The notes under the pieces were generated by a model. It did not search any database. It was not told the origin of the DNA and worked only from the letters and a program-made list of their open reading frames with translations. Positions 33,087 to 43,835 of a DNA stretch of 64,000 bases are shown piece after piece. How positions within the stretch are numbered: the first letter of the stretch is position 1; every line of letters begins with the position of its first letter. The stretch covers positions 403,288,192-403,352,191 of the forward strand of contig CM060921.1 of the NCBI GenBank assembly GCA_030737875.1, given 5' to 3'. The stretch is from Allium sativum (Eukaryota > Streptophyta > Magnoliopsida > Asparagales > Amaryllidaceae). A program made the position numbers and the translations under genes.

Positions 33087-33091
33087 ATTCC
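33087..33091 (+). repeat. Target-site duplication of X, right copy (ATTCC)
   Basis: It matches 18880-18884. A2 LTR sequence (CTCTTTGTTAATG) resumes after it, as in the intact A2 LTR at 38788. Confidence 0.94.
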
Positions 33092-33586
33092 TCTTTGTTA
33101 ATGAATTAGGGTTTAGGTTTAGCTATGTATATATAGATGTCTAGGATCGAATAGAGCTCTTAGATTAACCCAGAAACCATCAGGACCACTCAGATGCCAC
33201 ATCAGGCCTTAGGGCAAATCGGGCCACGGGTTGACAGTCAAACAACCAGGATCGACCCCAATCGACCCAGTAGGGCTCGGGTTGACTCCAAAAATGGTGC
33301 GGTACGGCTATTCCCCCTCCCGATTCGTTGTTTTGAACTTTTCTGAATATTTATTTATTTAATTTTTTATATATATCTATATATATATTTCTCTCATATT
33401 CATACAAACTTCAAGGCTTAATAACATCTTCATAAGGTATCCATTTTGTGCAAACCAAATGTCTATCTTGACCCAAAACTTTGAAACGAACATAATAGCG
33501 CAACCCATTTCACTTAGTTCTTCTTCTAAAAATTAAGTATACTATAATTTGTGAATTTTAATGTTATAAAATTATGGGGTGTTACA
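33092..33586 (-). repeat. 3' LTR of A2, U3 piece right of X
   Basis: On the minus strand it begins TGTAACACCCC and includes the altered U3 motif (33487-33507), a decayed GTCGAC/ATCGACC cluster (33227-33292) and TATA (33127-33136, CTATATATAC). It aligns with 38783-39311 of the other LTR. Confidence 0.9.
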
Positions 33587-33604
33587 TTCTCCCCTCCTTA
33601 AAGG
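33587..33604 (-). promoter_or_regulatory. Polypurine tract of A2
   Basis: The minus strand reads TTTAAGGAGGGGAGAA directly before the 3' LTR, following CGGGGACGAATCC. It has the same layout as A1. Confidence 0.87.
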
Positions 33605-34746
33605 GATTCGTCCCCGAAATCTCCAAGTTAAGGAGAATGTATCCTACTATCCAATCATCCATCTACTCAACCATCATCCACAAGCAACCATTGTCCTTAA
33701 AAGGTTTCAAATGCGATATGAGCACATGCAGAGTGTGTGTATTTGTTTCTTATCTAATGAAAAATCAGGCGGTCTAATGAACCAGTTAATCTCCTTAATG
33801 CGAATTATGTTAATGCCATGAGTCCAATTATGTATGCAAGAAATCCTATTTGATACACAACATTTCTATATGAGTGCATAACCATTTATCCAAATGCAAC
33901 ATCCATGTTATGAGTCAATCATTTTGCATCCACAAAAATTGAAAAATGCACACACATCCGTATGCAGTATAAGAATATTTTTGAGCCGGTCTAGTGCCTA
34001 GTGTGTGTGTATGCATCCGCGAGCAACCACTGGCAACCATTTGCATCCACTTGCAACCATCAAACATAACATGTCTCAAACACATGTTTACACCCATTAG
34101 TTTCTACCTAAAGGTCGAAGACTCGATCGATAGGATTCAGCCGAGTGATAGAAGCAAGTATAATTAAAACAAAAGTTCTGTTCCCATTAGATGTCGGTTA
34201 AGAGAATAAATCCCTAAGTATCAACCCCGAAGACCGAAATCAACATCAGATTGACACCCAGAGAATTACTCCCATTAAACAATGTCAAAACTAGAAATAT
34301 ACTTCACGCTTCAAGTAAAACCCCTATCCTTTTCAGAAATATTCAGATACTTACAGACTACTGGTATAGATCAGATTATCAAATGATTTTTAGGAAACTA
34401 AGCATGATAAAACCCCACCATATCCAACAAAAAACAGAATGTATGTGTCACAGTCAACTTAACTCTTAACACAGATACCTTCAAACCCCAACTTATCACG
34501 AATAGATGAGTCATAACCCTTATGGGGTTTGAGACTATAGCAGGATTAGAAACAAGACTAGTATTAAAGTGAAGAATCTCAATTACAGAATCAAAATGCC
34601 AGAATCAAAAAGAGTTTTAACTCAATAATAAGATAAGGAAATTAAACCTTCTACCGGAATTTTCCTATCTATATCCTATCCACCAGCTACGAGAGCATTC
34701 GCCTGCCCTCCAGAAGTAGGTTCCGCCTTTGCCCTCGTTTCTTCGG
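33605..34746 (-). other. Non-coding internal segment of A2
   Basis: It is homologous to A1 2104-2811 plus 7192-7483. At 33897-33901 it shows the intact TGTTG site that E occupies in A1. No ORF has retroelement motifs. Confidence 0.75.
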
Positions 34747-35606
34747 CTAGTCCCTAGTGAAGTGTCCCATTTCTCCACAGTTGAAGCAAGCGCCCTTCCT
34801 CTTTCTGCAATCCTTGTTCAGATGAGTCAAGCTTTCACAAGTAAAACACTTTTTCTCCTTCTTATCTTTAGACTTTTCATCCTTCTTTTGTGTTTCCTTT
34901 TTGGGCCACGCTTTCTTGTTGTGTGGTCCTTCGAGCTTTTCCTTTTTCTTCTCATTTTTGGCTTCCTCTTCATGCATTAATGCCATGTCAACCAATTTCT
35001 CGAAGGTAGCCCCTATAGGAATGTGGGTCATAGCCGATCCATGTAGCTGTTTATTCAAACCTTTAACGAATCTCGGGGCCTTCTTATCAGGTGTGTTCAC
35101 CAAGTCTAAGCCAAATCTCGCCAATTGGTTGAACTTGTTGACGTACTCCTTTACTGATAAATTCCCTTGCTTCAATGCTAAGAACCTCTCCATATATAAA
35201 TTCTCTTCTGCTCGTGAGAGAAATTTCATCTCGAACCTATGCCTGAAATCCCTCTGTGTCCCCACTGGACGCTCTCCTTTCGTGACCTCCCACCAAAACG
35301 AGGCTTCATCCTTTATTAACCAAGAAGTTAGTTGGACCTTCCTTCCGTCTTCTATCTCGAAGATACCAAATAAATCTTCCACCTCATTAAGCCAATTTCG
35401 AGTTCAACAAACGTCTCTGACCCATGAAAAGGTTTCCCGCCCGTCGCCCAAAAGTCCTTGCATATCTTTGAAAAAGTATCAACGCATGGAGGGGGAGGAG
35501 GAGGAGGAGGAACGTCTGCTGGGCCTGCGGCGGCCCTAGCCTCCAGATACCTTCGGAACCAAGTTGGTATCGGTATGCCCTCGGGTATCTCGGGTACCCC
35601 AGACAT
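34747..35606 (-). pseudogene. gag pseudogene of A2
   Basis: ATG at 35606 opens MSGVPEIPEGIPIP, the same start as A1, followed by a proline run. A one-base deletion near 35402 shifts the frame. The second part (35382-34747) holds the gag core (ASFWWEVTKGERPVG, FLALKQGNLSVKEYVNKFNQ), the Lys/Glu linker, a complete first knuckle (CFTC...H...C), and a second knuckle with CFNC and H whose last Cys codon is TAG. It is pol-less like A1. It is homologous over its full length to A1 gag. Confidence 0.9.
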
Positions 35607-35767
35607 GCTAAAAAGAAAAAAGGGAAGAGATTCAAAATGGAGAATTAAAAGAAAGATATATGGCTTTTGGGGATTATGTTTTTCAAAATAAACTTTACTT
35701 TTGAAAATACTTCCTTTTTAAAACCTCTTTGAAAATAGTTTTCAAAAACTTTTATTTAATCTGGTAA

Positions 35768-35785
35768 CCTTCAGCTCTAATACCA
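35768..35785 (-). promoter_or_regulatory. Primer-binding site of A2
   Basis: The minus strand reads TGGTATTAGAGCTGAAGG, two bases after the LTR. It is the tRNA-Met site with one C-to-T change compared with A1. Confidence 0.9.
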
Positions 35786-36149
35786 AGTGTAACACCCCAT
35801 GTCCGTTTTTGTCACTCACAAAGGGAATGCATTAACTTCCATGAAGCATTATAAGTAAACAGAACAAAATATTACAAGACAGATACATAATGTAGTACTT
35901 GAAAAATTTATAACTTTATTACAGCAGAAACAGAAGTAAGTTTGGTTACATCTTTCAAAACCACAATATCGGAATTCAAGTACATAAATATCAGTCTTGT
36001 ACAAAAGCCTTTAGAATACGTAATTTTAAAGCCATAATCCCCAACAGAAAATGCCATAAATAGGTAGAATCAAAGCCAAGCAATACTTCAAGCACTCTAG
36101 CATTTCAAGCAGAGAGAAATCTAAGAAAGCTCTTATGTTCCCAACCTTA

Positions 36150-36175
36150 GTACCTGGGGGGAAACGGAAGAAAAG
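36150..36175 (-). other. Putative splice acceptor near the end of A2 5' LTR
   Basis: The minus strand reads CTTCCGTTTCCCCCCAG|GTACTAAGG. A long pyrimidine tract ends in CAG, with a second AG|GTTGGGAA seven bases on. It is the same in the 3' LTR near 16275. Confidence 0.45.
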
Positions 36176-37358
36176 AGGCAAAACAAACTAGGTCAGACAT
36201 ACGTCTGGTGAGTTCAGTGACTTTCAGCATATAAACATGAACATGAAAATAAAACTGGATGAGAGATAGCCATAACAGGAGTAGCAGGTTGACAGAAGAA
36301 ACAGAATGATATAGGCTAAGCTAAGCTCCTTACTTAGTTTTCACTTCTCTACACTAATACTAGTATAACAGAATTAGGTGTTGTCCTATTGTCTAAATAG
36401 AAAATATAATGATCTCTTCAGGAACACGATGTTAGAAATGGGCCTTTACCATCCGAACGGAGACAAACGGTACAGAAACAGAATCAGGAACGAAATCAGA
36501 GATACGGAAACAGAATATTAAAGTTAGGTGTACACTAGTAATGGGCCTTTACCACCCGAACAGACGGTACCACACAGAAACAGATAGGTGTTACCACCCC
36601 AACAGAAACAGACGGTACCCCAACAGAAACAGACGGTACTCCAACAGAAACAGACAGAACTAAGTGTACCCTAAATTCTACCCCAAGCGATCGGCTCCCT
36701 AATACATAAATACCATGTGCCGACCCCACAGAAGGGTTATCACTCCCTAAAGTGGCAACCTATAGACACGGACCAATTTACAGATGTCACGGTGTCTTAC
36801 ATCCTCAAAGCAGACCGGATCCATGCACGCACATGACCTGGTTAGAATGCGCCATCCACACCCCTCGCCATTATCAGAGTGAACCTCTTATAATTAGTTC
36901 AATAAGCGTGCCCAGACCCCTCTTAGTGTTGGGTCATAGTTTTGATACCAGAAAGGGCAACTGACTAATATGGGTCCCAAACAACAGATGACACAAGTAA
37001 TTATCCCTCCTAACCTTGTGTCCCTAGACTAACAGATTTCAGATTAACTTGTTTACAGATTTCAGATGTACAAAGTTCAGATTAACTAGTTTTCAGATCA
37101 GACATACAAGTTAATAGGTTTTCAGACTAACGGATTAGATGTACAAATTAACAAGTTCTCAGACTAACAGATCAGATATACAGATTAACAGACTTACAGA
37201 TTGTTTTACCTAACTTTGTATTGGGCCTACAGATTCACGAAACGGGTTTATTAGATTCATCAGTCTAGTTGTTTTAACCCAATCCACCCAACACGTTTTA
37301 GGCATCATATTTATCTTAGATTTGCATTAATTAAATGTTAATGCACAGACCTCTCACA

Positions 37359-37431
37359 TTAGGCCGGTAGCTTGTGGCCGCTGGATGTGCCGGGCAGTTC
37401 CGGGCAGACTTCTGCCACAAGCCAGACCTAA
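37359..37431 (-). other. Conserved LTR hairpin in A2 5' LTR
   Basis: GCTTGTGGC (37370-37378) pairs perfectly with GCCACAAGC (37414-37422). TTAGGCC/GACCTAA pairs with one mismatch. The partner hairpin (37471-37545) is partly decayed. Confidence 0.7.
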
Positions 37432-38609
37432 CCTCATGTCTAAGCATCCTTATGCCTACGACCTCTCACATTAGACTGACAGTTTGTGGTTGCTGGTTAA
37501 GCCGGTTGGGTCCGGGCAGGCTTCCACGGCAAACTAAGACTAACCTCGTGTCTCAGCATTCTTATTTGTAGCTAAAGTTTTCATTCACAGAAAATGCCGA
37601 TATCAAATTAATTATGCTAATTCAAAAAATTAACTTCTTTACAAGTTATAGCAGATTATTCAAAGTTCCATTAACATGTTTTGCTCAATTTTAGATCGAG
37701 CCTATAGATTACATACCCAAATTACAGTATTCAATTCCAACAGATCTAGCGGATTGGTCAATTTAATAGATTTAAACATATCCTAAAGTTCTGTTAACAT
37801 ATCTTGCCTAATCATAAATTAAGCCTCATTTTACAAGCTCAAATTATGGTCATAATTCTCAACATAACATATGCCCAAGTTTAGTTAGATTTTCCACAAT
37901 ATAGAATATTCTCTACAAGCCCCAAATCATGATATACAATATGAATTATGCCAATTTATAGCCGTTGATTACCGCGTATGTCAAATATCCAAAAATCCAA
38001 ATTAGGCGTATTCACATTACTAGTTATCCCTATTTTAATATAGGTTTTTCAGGCCTAAGTTACATATCCTTTTTCTTTAAAGTCATAGATCATCATATAA
38101 AATATGCCCCAAATCTAGCTCTTAAATTACAACATGTATTATGTCCTCAAAATCAGATCTTGAATTATAACACGCATTATGCCCCCAAATTACAAGTCAT
38201 TTGTTGTCATACATTAATTCTCCTTCTTCCAAATCATAAACCATCATATATAGTATGCCTAGATCTAGATCTTAAATTACAACTTATGTTGTGTTCTCAA
38301 TTTAGTCATAAATTAGTTATATCCGATTATGCATCATTCAATATTTTCCCCAAATTTAGCGTTCGCGTGTCAATCTCTTATGAGATTTGGCTCAGGCTTG
38401 TAGTAGCCTGGCTATAGAACAGAAGGAAGGAAGAGATACAAAATAGTTACAATAAGATAGATCTACACAGAAAAAAAGATCTGATAAACAAGAATAAGAT
38501 GGATCTGCACAGAAAAACAGATCTGATAAACAAGAATAAGATAGATCTCCAATTCAGATTTATACCCATGTCAAGATCATAATTAAATTTCATATCTGAA
38601 AATAACTGT

Positions 38610-38616
38610 ACTCACA
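38610..38616 (-). other. Putative splice donor in A2 5' LTR (3' LTR copy at 18708-18714)
   Basis: The minus strand reads TTT|GTGAGTAC about 210 bp after the TATA box. The aligned A1 position reads AAG|GCAAGC, a possible GC-type donor. Confidence 0.45.
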
Positions 38617-39311
38617 AATCGTAGTTTAAGAAAGAGAAGAACGATTATGGGATCTGATTTCCTGGAGTTGATTTAGCTTTCCGTTGATGTAGCCGTTTAT
38701 TTGTTATCTTTATCTTCTCTTTTGAATTGATTGATTAGGGTGGAGGCTAGGTCACTTTAGGTTCTAGGAGCATGGAGGCACCATTCCTCTTTGTTAATGA
38801 ATTAGGGTTTAGGTTTAGCTATGTATATATAGATGTCTAGGATCGATTAGAGCTCTTAGATTAACCCAGAAACCATCAGGACCACTCAGATGCCACATCA
38901 GGCCTTAGGGTGAATCGAGCCACGGGTTGATAGTCAAACACCCTGGATCGACCCCCAGTCGACCCAGCAAAGCTTGGGTCGACTCCAAAAATGGTGCGGT
39001 TCGGCTATTCCCCCTCCCGATTCGCTGTTTTGAACTTTTTTGAATATTTATTTATTTAATTTTTTATATTTATCTATCTATATATATATATATATGTATG
39101 TATATATATATATTTCTCTCATATGCATACAAACTTCAAGGCTTAATAACATCTTCATAAGGTATCCATTTTGTGCAAACCAAATGTCTATCTTGACCCA
39201 AAATTTTGAAACGAACATAATAGCGCAACCCATTTCACTTAATTCTTCTTCTAAAAATTAAGTATACTTTGATTTGTGAATTTTAATGTTATAAAATTAC
39301 AGGGTGTTACA

Positions 39312-39833
39312 CTTGCCTTTTATGTAGTTATCTCTCTCTTATCCACTTTATATGCCTGTTATGCTACTTTTATTTATTTACTTGCTAAAAGTAACTGGTC
39401 TCACCAAACTTTATGTCTGACCCTTTTTTTTCCTTTTCTTTCTTCAGTTGCCCTCCCCCTCCCCTCCCCAGTTTCTCAGGGTGGGAACATTCAGGCTTGA
39501 CCATGATTCTGCTTACATTTTGCTGGAGCTGCTAGATGTATGGCTCAAGCTCCTATCCTTGTTGCTATGGCTATATTTCGTTTTGGGAATTTTTCTTCTT
39601 TCATGTACTTTGAAGTTTTAAAGTACAAGATAGTAGTTTTTATGTTGTAATGGTATTTGTGTATTTCAAACATGTGATGTTTTTGAACCACGATGCTTTA
39701 TTATAAATAAATTTTTAATTCCGCTGTCACTTTATATCTGTCTTGTAATATTTATGTTTCTATTTACCTTTAATGCTTCACGAAACTTAATGCATTCTCT
39801 TTATGAGTGACATTAACGGACATGGATGTCACA
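39312..39833 (+). mobile_element. LTR B, right piece and 3' end
   Basis: Sequence homologous to the last 520 bp of the A1 LTR runs on from 15906: the CTTTATGTCTGACC word, a C-rich tract ending CAG|GGTGGG near 39479, and the end GAGTGACATTAACGGA...GTCACA. The first five bases (CTTGC, 39312-39316) are the right TSD copy of A2. No PBS follows 39833, so B is a 3' LTR or a solo LTR. Confidence 0.8.
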
Positions 39834-40753
39834 AGATGAATGGAAGGGGCGAACTGTGGATGCTGGCGGTTTCGTGTTGAAGGGGAATGATTTGGGAACG
39901 ATATCATCTTTGATTTTTATTGTTTTAAAAGGAGAGTAGTGGTGCCTTTTTTTTGGCTTCGATTTTTGATTCACAGAGAAATGGAGAAGGATTAGGTAAA
40001 TGGAAAGAAGAGCAGGGAAAACGTACACGTGCATGGTTCGTTCGGAGATTTTTGAAACGTGTTGAGTCCTTTTTTAAATAAAAATTCCTTTCTTACTCTT
40101 TTTCCCTGTTAAGAAAATTTAATTACATTAAATTTCATGGAATAATTCAAATAGAAATATACAAATTTAAGTTAATATTCAAAAATAAAATTGATAACTT
40201 CAACATAAAATAAAAAATTAAGTTTCTAATTCAAATTACAGTTATAAACATTCATTTAAGATGTTAAATTTTAATTAAATTCGTGTATTCAAACCTCAAA
40301 ATTATCGATTTGTTACAGTTATGCTACTGCAACTCTCCAGCCGGCCTACGTAATGATAACAAAATGTTTGTATTATATTATCATGGGATATCTGAAAGCT
40401 GACAAATGCATAATTCATGGCCTATATAAAAGTTTTTAGGAGTATGAATTATAATTTTTTGGCTATCAAAAGTTACTTTTAACCGAGAGAGATAAAGATG
40501 AATATCATATATATCTTGAATCGAATAAAAATTATGAATGATCCAGATGGAATTTAACTCTACAATATAAGTATTGATATCCATGAGCCTCTTGATTGGG
40601 TGATAGTATGAAATGCATGGTCAGGCTCAAATATTGATTTATTTTATAAAGTATACTCATTGTTAAAGATAAAAGGACTAAATTATAAAAAGGTTGATAC
40701 ATTCCATGCCTCGAGTTTAGTCTTGGATATATTGGTTAAAAGGATAAAATTAC
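39834..40753. other. Unclassified intergenic DNA between B and C
   Basis: This AT-rich stretch has no similarity that I recognise to the other families. A 73-codon minus-strand frame at 39813-40034 starts inside it and runs into LTR B, so it is not a conserved gene. It may be older host DNA or an unrecognised decayed repeat. Confidence 0.6.
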
Positions 40754-41221
40754 TGTTGATGGCAGAAAATGTCATAAACTCCAAAGATTCTGATTACTAG
40801 GAATAGTTAATTTGGTTGCACAGACAAGAGTAGAAAAGCAGTAAATAACACAAGAGATTTATAGTGGTTCGGCCTTGTGAAGGGCCTACGTCAACTTTGA
40901 AGCATTGTTGGAATATTATTAATCACAAAAAGTTACAAGGTTGAGACCCTCTCATGACATCTCTTTACATTCATTACATTCATCTTTATGCTAGATGATG
41001 TCATAATTAAGCTATATAATGTCGTCCTTGAGTCTATATGATGTCACCTCTAAGATTCGATGTCATCTATCTCATATATGATGTCATAATTATCATATAT
41101 GTATACATGGAGAGAAGATATTTTATTCCATCTTCTTCCTCAAATGGGAGATGCCATTAATGGAGCTCTATGTAGGTCCCAAAGTCTCAAATTCCAACCC
41201 TTTTCAAGTGTGAAGTCATGG

Positions 41222-41232
41222 GGTATTTATAG
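41222..41232 (-). promoter_or_regulatory. TATA box of C 3' LTR, minus strand
   Basis: The minus strand reads CTATAAATACC. The corresponding segment is absent from the right-hand LTR, where sequence jumps from GATGTTACCTT to the repeat block. Confidence 0.6.
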
Positions 41233-41339
41233 GAAGGGAGTAGGTAGGGGTTAGGTAGGAGTAGGTAGAAATAGGGGACCACATGCAGAAATTCGCACCT
41301 GGAGCCAGCGCCTATGGGAAATTCGAACCTGGGCCCGGG

Positions 41340-41435
41340 GGGCGAAATTTCGCACCTAGTAGGTATGAAATTTCGCTCCTCGCAGGTGCAAAATTTCGCA
41401 CCTCGAGGATGCGAGATTTCACACCTCGAGGGCTG
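41340..41435. repeat. Palindromic minisatellite block 1 (GGTGCGAAATTTCGCACC type)
   Basis: Units of about 22-24 bp resemble AGGTGCAAAATTTCGCACCTC. The right LTR has two cleaner copies at 63888-63935, with GGTGCGA-GACT-TCGCACC. Confidence 0.8.
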
Positions 41436-41894
41436 CTAAAATGGGAGTTTGGGGTGTCACGAGGTCTCTGCTGGCACGATCCCTCTTCATCATGTTTCCT
41501 TGGCCTCTAAGCATCCCTTTCGGCTTTAGTTCTACACGATGTGTTAAGTCGAGCGTGTCTTGTGTACTTTTGAGAACCGGACCAAAAGGCCAATTAACAT
41601 TTACCCCACAAAGTACGTCTTCTGTTGACATGATGTGCTTTGGATTGGTTGAAGTAGTAATTGAGTTGTTGGTTTGTCCTACAAGTTTAAAGGAAAACAC
41701 ACGTTAGCTGATGGGCTTGTTCGCTGTAGGTTTTCGAGCAAGCTGTCATGGGTACGACATCGTGCTCACGTTGCTAATTATTCGCAAGGTGTTGCCCCAT
41801 GTGTCCGCGAGGCTAGTATATGCAAGAAATACGTGTTCATGAGCGTGTGGCGCAAAGTTTTGAACCTGGGGAGGGTTCGGGTTTTTTTTTGTTT

Positions 41895-42045
41895 GGGGTG
41901 CGAAATTTCGAACCACTAAGGTTCGAGATTTCGACCCCAGGGGTTTGGAATTTCGAACTCGTGGGTTTGGAATTTCGAACCCGGGAGGTTCGAAATTTCG
42001 AACACATGGGTTCGAAATTTCGAGCCTATGGGTTCGAATTTCTTG
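41895..42045. repeat. Palindromic minisatellite block 2 (GGTTCGAAATTTCGAACC type)
   Basis: About seven units of 20-24 bp are built on the perfect palindrome GGTTCGAAATTTCGAACC, with variable short spacers. Confidence 0.85.
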
Positions 42046-42073
42046 GGAATGCGAAGGGACTATTTCCTTTTAT

Positions 42074-42082
42074 TATAAATAG
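42074..42082 (+). promoter_or_regulatory. Plus-strand TATA box candidate upstream of the antisense ORF
   Basis: TATAAATAG is followed by a pyrimidine-rich leader (CTTCTCCTCTTTTCCTC), a typical plant TATA/start context, on the strand of the antisense ORF and about 870 bp upstream of it. It lies between two minisatellite blocks. Confidence 0.45.
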
Positions 42083-42279
42083 CCCTTCTCCTCTTTTCCT
42101 CTTTCCACTGTTTTTTTATCTCGACCGCCATTAATTTCCATCTTCGAGGCCCCCTAGTTTTCGAACTAAGATTTCCAAGTACGGTACGGGGTCGAGGCGC
42201 GAGATGGAAGGAGGTCGAGGTGTCAAAGCTTGGCCAAAGTGGTTCGACGTAAAGGTGGGAGAGGCTATGGCCCGACGTG

Positions 42280-42560
42280 GGTCGGAAATTTTGATCCTCT
42301 CGAGGTTCGAAACTTCGAACCCTTGGGGTTTGAAATTTCGAGCCTCCGTGGACTCGAATCCCCGAAACTCCAATGGTCAAAATTTCGGACCCGAGGGTTT
42401 CGAAGTTCCGAACCTCTAGAGTTCGGAGTTTTGAACCCTTTGGGTTCGAAATTTCGAACCTTAGTCGGTTCGGATCTTCGAGCCGGGGGTTCGAAGTTCC
42501 GATCCTTTGTGGTTCGAATTTTCGAGCCCAGTGGGGTTCAAATTTTTCGAACTTCATAGC
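42280..42560. repeat. Palindromic minisatellite block 3
   Basis: About twelve units of 22-26 bp with TTCGAA(A)TTTCGA(A/G)CC cores are more diverged than block 2. The block translates to RNFEP-like repeats in several frames, which reflects the repeat and is not a protein. Confidence 0.82.
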
Positions 42561-42650
42561 TTGTTGGAGCCACTCTTGCCTATCGCAGTCCTTTGGTTGT
42601 CTACTAGCCCCATTACTTTGTGCCACACCTCGGTGGAGTGTCATTTTTCA

Positions 42651-42942
42651 GGTTTAGTACTTCGATCTCCTGACTGCCCGCCCTTAAGTTTACACATTAC
42701 ATACTTGCTTTGCACGATTGTACGAATGCACATGGTGGTATTTGCGCGGACAAGAACATGAATCTTTCACATAGGATAGCGCATATATCCGAACTATGAA
42801 TGAACTGCTGGACTGCTTGCCTTTCCTATGTATACCATAGTCTTGCACGACACTGCACACTCATGCTAGTTTTCACCAACACAAGGGGTACCGGTTATTC
42901 CAATGCGATTTATAATACTGGTGTCTTAAAGTATAGTTAACC
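42651..42942 (+). other. Leader or intron region before the antisense ORF
   Basis: This is non-coding sequence between LTR-like repeats and the first antisense-ORF frame. The LTR/internal border of C must lie in or near it, but no clear polypurine tract is visible. Confidence 0.4.
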
Positions 42943-43734
42943 GTGCAAACAAGATCAAAGACGGGAAAAATCCTGGAAGCCAAGGCTTCCCCATTATCGT
43001 CACCTTCATCCGATTCTACCAGTAGCGATAGCTCGAGTGGCAGCGAGCTTGAGACTACTGAAGAATCCGTTCCTTCTGATCCAGCCGGTTCACATGAAGT
43101 ATCCGATCACGGGGAAAAATTGAGAGGCTACATTCCCTGGTCATACGCAAACAGGTCGAGAATGTGGACATTATGAACGAAGATGCACCAACGGGCCCAG
43201 TAACCCCGGAAATGCTACCCAATGCCGTTTTCTTGGAAAATCCGATGGACTTGGTGCCATCGCGCCTGGCTGCTACAGCGGTTAGGAAAATGGCGCAGCG
43301 GTTTAATATACTCGCGGGTGACACTCATGCGCCGAGAGAAGGTGGAAGGGCTCACGCACCGCCCGAGGGTTTAACTGCCTGGAATAGGCAAGCTTGTTTT
43401 GCGGGGTGCGTGCCCCTTGCCAACGATTTTATTCGGGATATTCTGTTCTATTTCCGCCTGGCACCTTCGCAACTACATCCCAGTGCTTACTCGTCGCTCT
43501 TAGGCACTTACGCCCTATACTAAGAGTATTTGAACATGGAACCCACCGGAGAGGATATTCGGTATTTCTTCAGTCTAAGGAGAACGTCTAACAGATCGCC
43601 TTCCCAATGGTTCCTGGAAGCGACAGCCGCCACCAAATTCTTAAGCAGGACGTGGCCCAGGCCATTGGTGTTCAAACATGACTGGTTCTTTGTGCGCTGC
43701 CCTCTTGGATTTGCAAGGAGGTGGCTTGAAGGGA
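42943..43734 (+). pseudogene. Antisense ORF of C, exon 1 (Transposase_28 / 'putative gypsy type transposon' domain)
   Basis: A Ser/Glu-rich leader (SSPSSDSTSSDSSSGSELE) is followed, after a frameshift near 43155, by a domain with VPLANDFIRDILFYFRLAPSQLHPSAY and, after one TAA at 43521 in the same frame, by WFFVRCPLGFARRW. This pattern is that of the plant family annotated as putative gypsy-type transposon (PF04195), found in Tat elements antisense to gag-pol. Function is unknown. No ATG is seen at 42943, which starts with GTG, so the true start is uncertain. The exon ends at a GTAAGT donor (43735). Confidence 0.72.
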
Positions 43735-43835
43735 GTAAGTGCTTTCGAACTTTGCTTCCAATTAAAGTTCTTGGAGCCTGTATCTTATTATTATCCTTTT
43801 TTATTACGGTTGGGAATCCTTTTTTATTACGGTAG
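43735..43835 (+). other. Intron 1 of the antisense ORF
   Basis: It starts GTAAGT and ends GGTAG. Removing 101 bp carries the upstream frame directly into the frame of 43836-44446 (1 nt plus 2 nt split codon), which supports a real intron. Confidence 0.65.

Larger units (their letters stand above)
15907..39311 (-). mobile_element. Element A2: gag-only LTR retrotransposon, minus strand, split by X
   Basis: Reading right to left: 5' LTR (35788-39311), PBS, gag pseudogene, non-coding part, PPT (33587-33604), and 3' LTR (33586-33092 plus 18884-15907). TSD is CTTGC on both sides. Without X the element is about 9.2 kb. There is no pol. The internal region is about 2.2 kb, as in A1. The two LTRs show roughly 10 differences in the first 185 bp at the 3' end. 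The U3 differs strongly from A1, while the R-U5 half and gag are clearly homologous, so A1 and A2 are sister subfamilies. Confidence 0.9.
35788..39311 (-). repeat. 5' LTR of A2, 3524 bp, uninterrupted
   Basis: In minus order: TGTAACACCC start, U3 motif (39212-39230), GTCGAC remnants (38932-38988), TATA (38823-38832), leader, donor GTGAGT (38610-38615), and hairpins at 37471-37545 and 37359-37431. Next come the GGTACCCCAACAGAAACAGAC repeat (36540-36655), a C-tract acceptor (about 36154) and the GGGGTGTTACA end. It provides the empty site for X at 38783-38787. Confidence 0.92.
40754..42650 (-). repeat. 3' LTR of C (right boundary approximate)
   Basis: The left end is precise and aligns with 63587 onward. 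The right end is estimated because I cannot find an unambiguous PPT. It contains the conserved TTATAGTGGTTCGGCC word, ATGATGTCAT-type repeats (40985-41100), a minus-strand TATA (41222-41232), and the palindromic minisatellite in three blocks. Confidence 0.65.

Noticed and set aside
34901..35539. 212-codon plus-strand frame opposite A2 gag
   Set aside because: It is the complement of the gag frame. A1 has an interrupted equivalent and no independent domain is recognisable.
39813..40034. 73-codon minus-strand frame as a possible host exon
   Set aside because: It runs into the end of LTR B, lacks splice sites of note and has no recognisable domain.
42060..42644. 194-codon minus-strand frame across C's LTR repeat
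   Set aside because: It is built mostly from the palindromic minisatellite, with no domain. Frames exist on both strands for the same reason.
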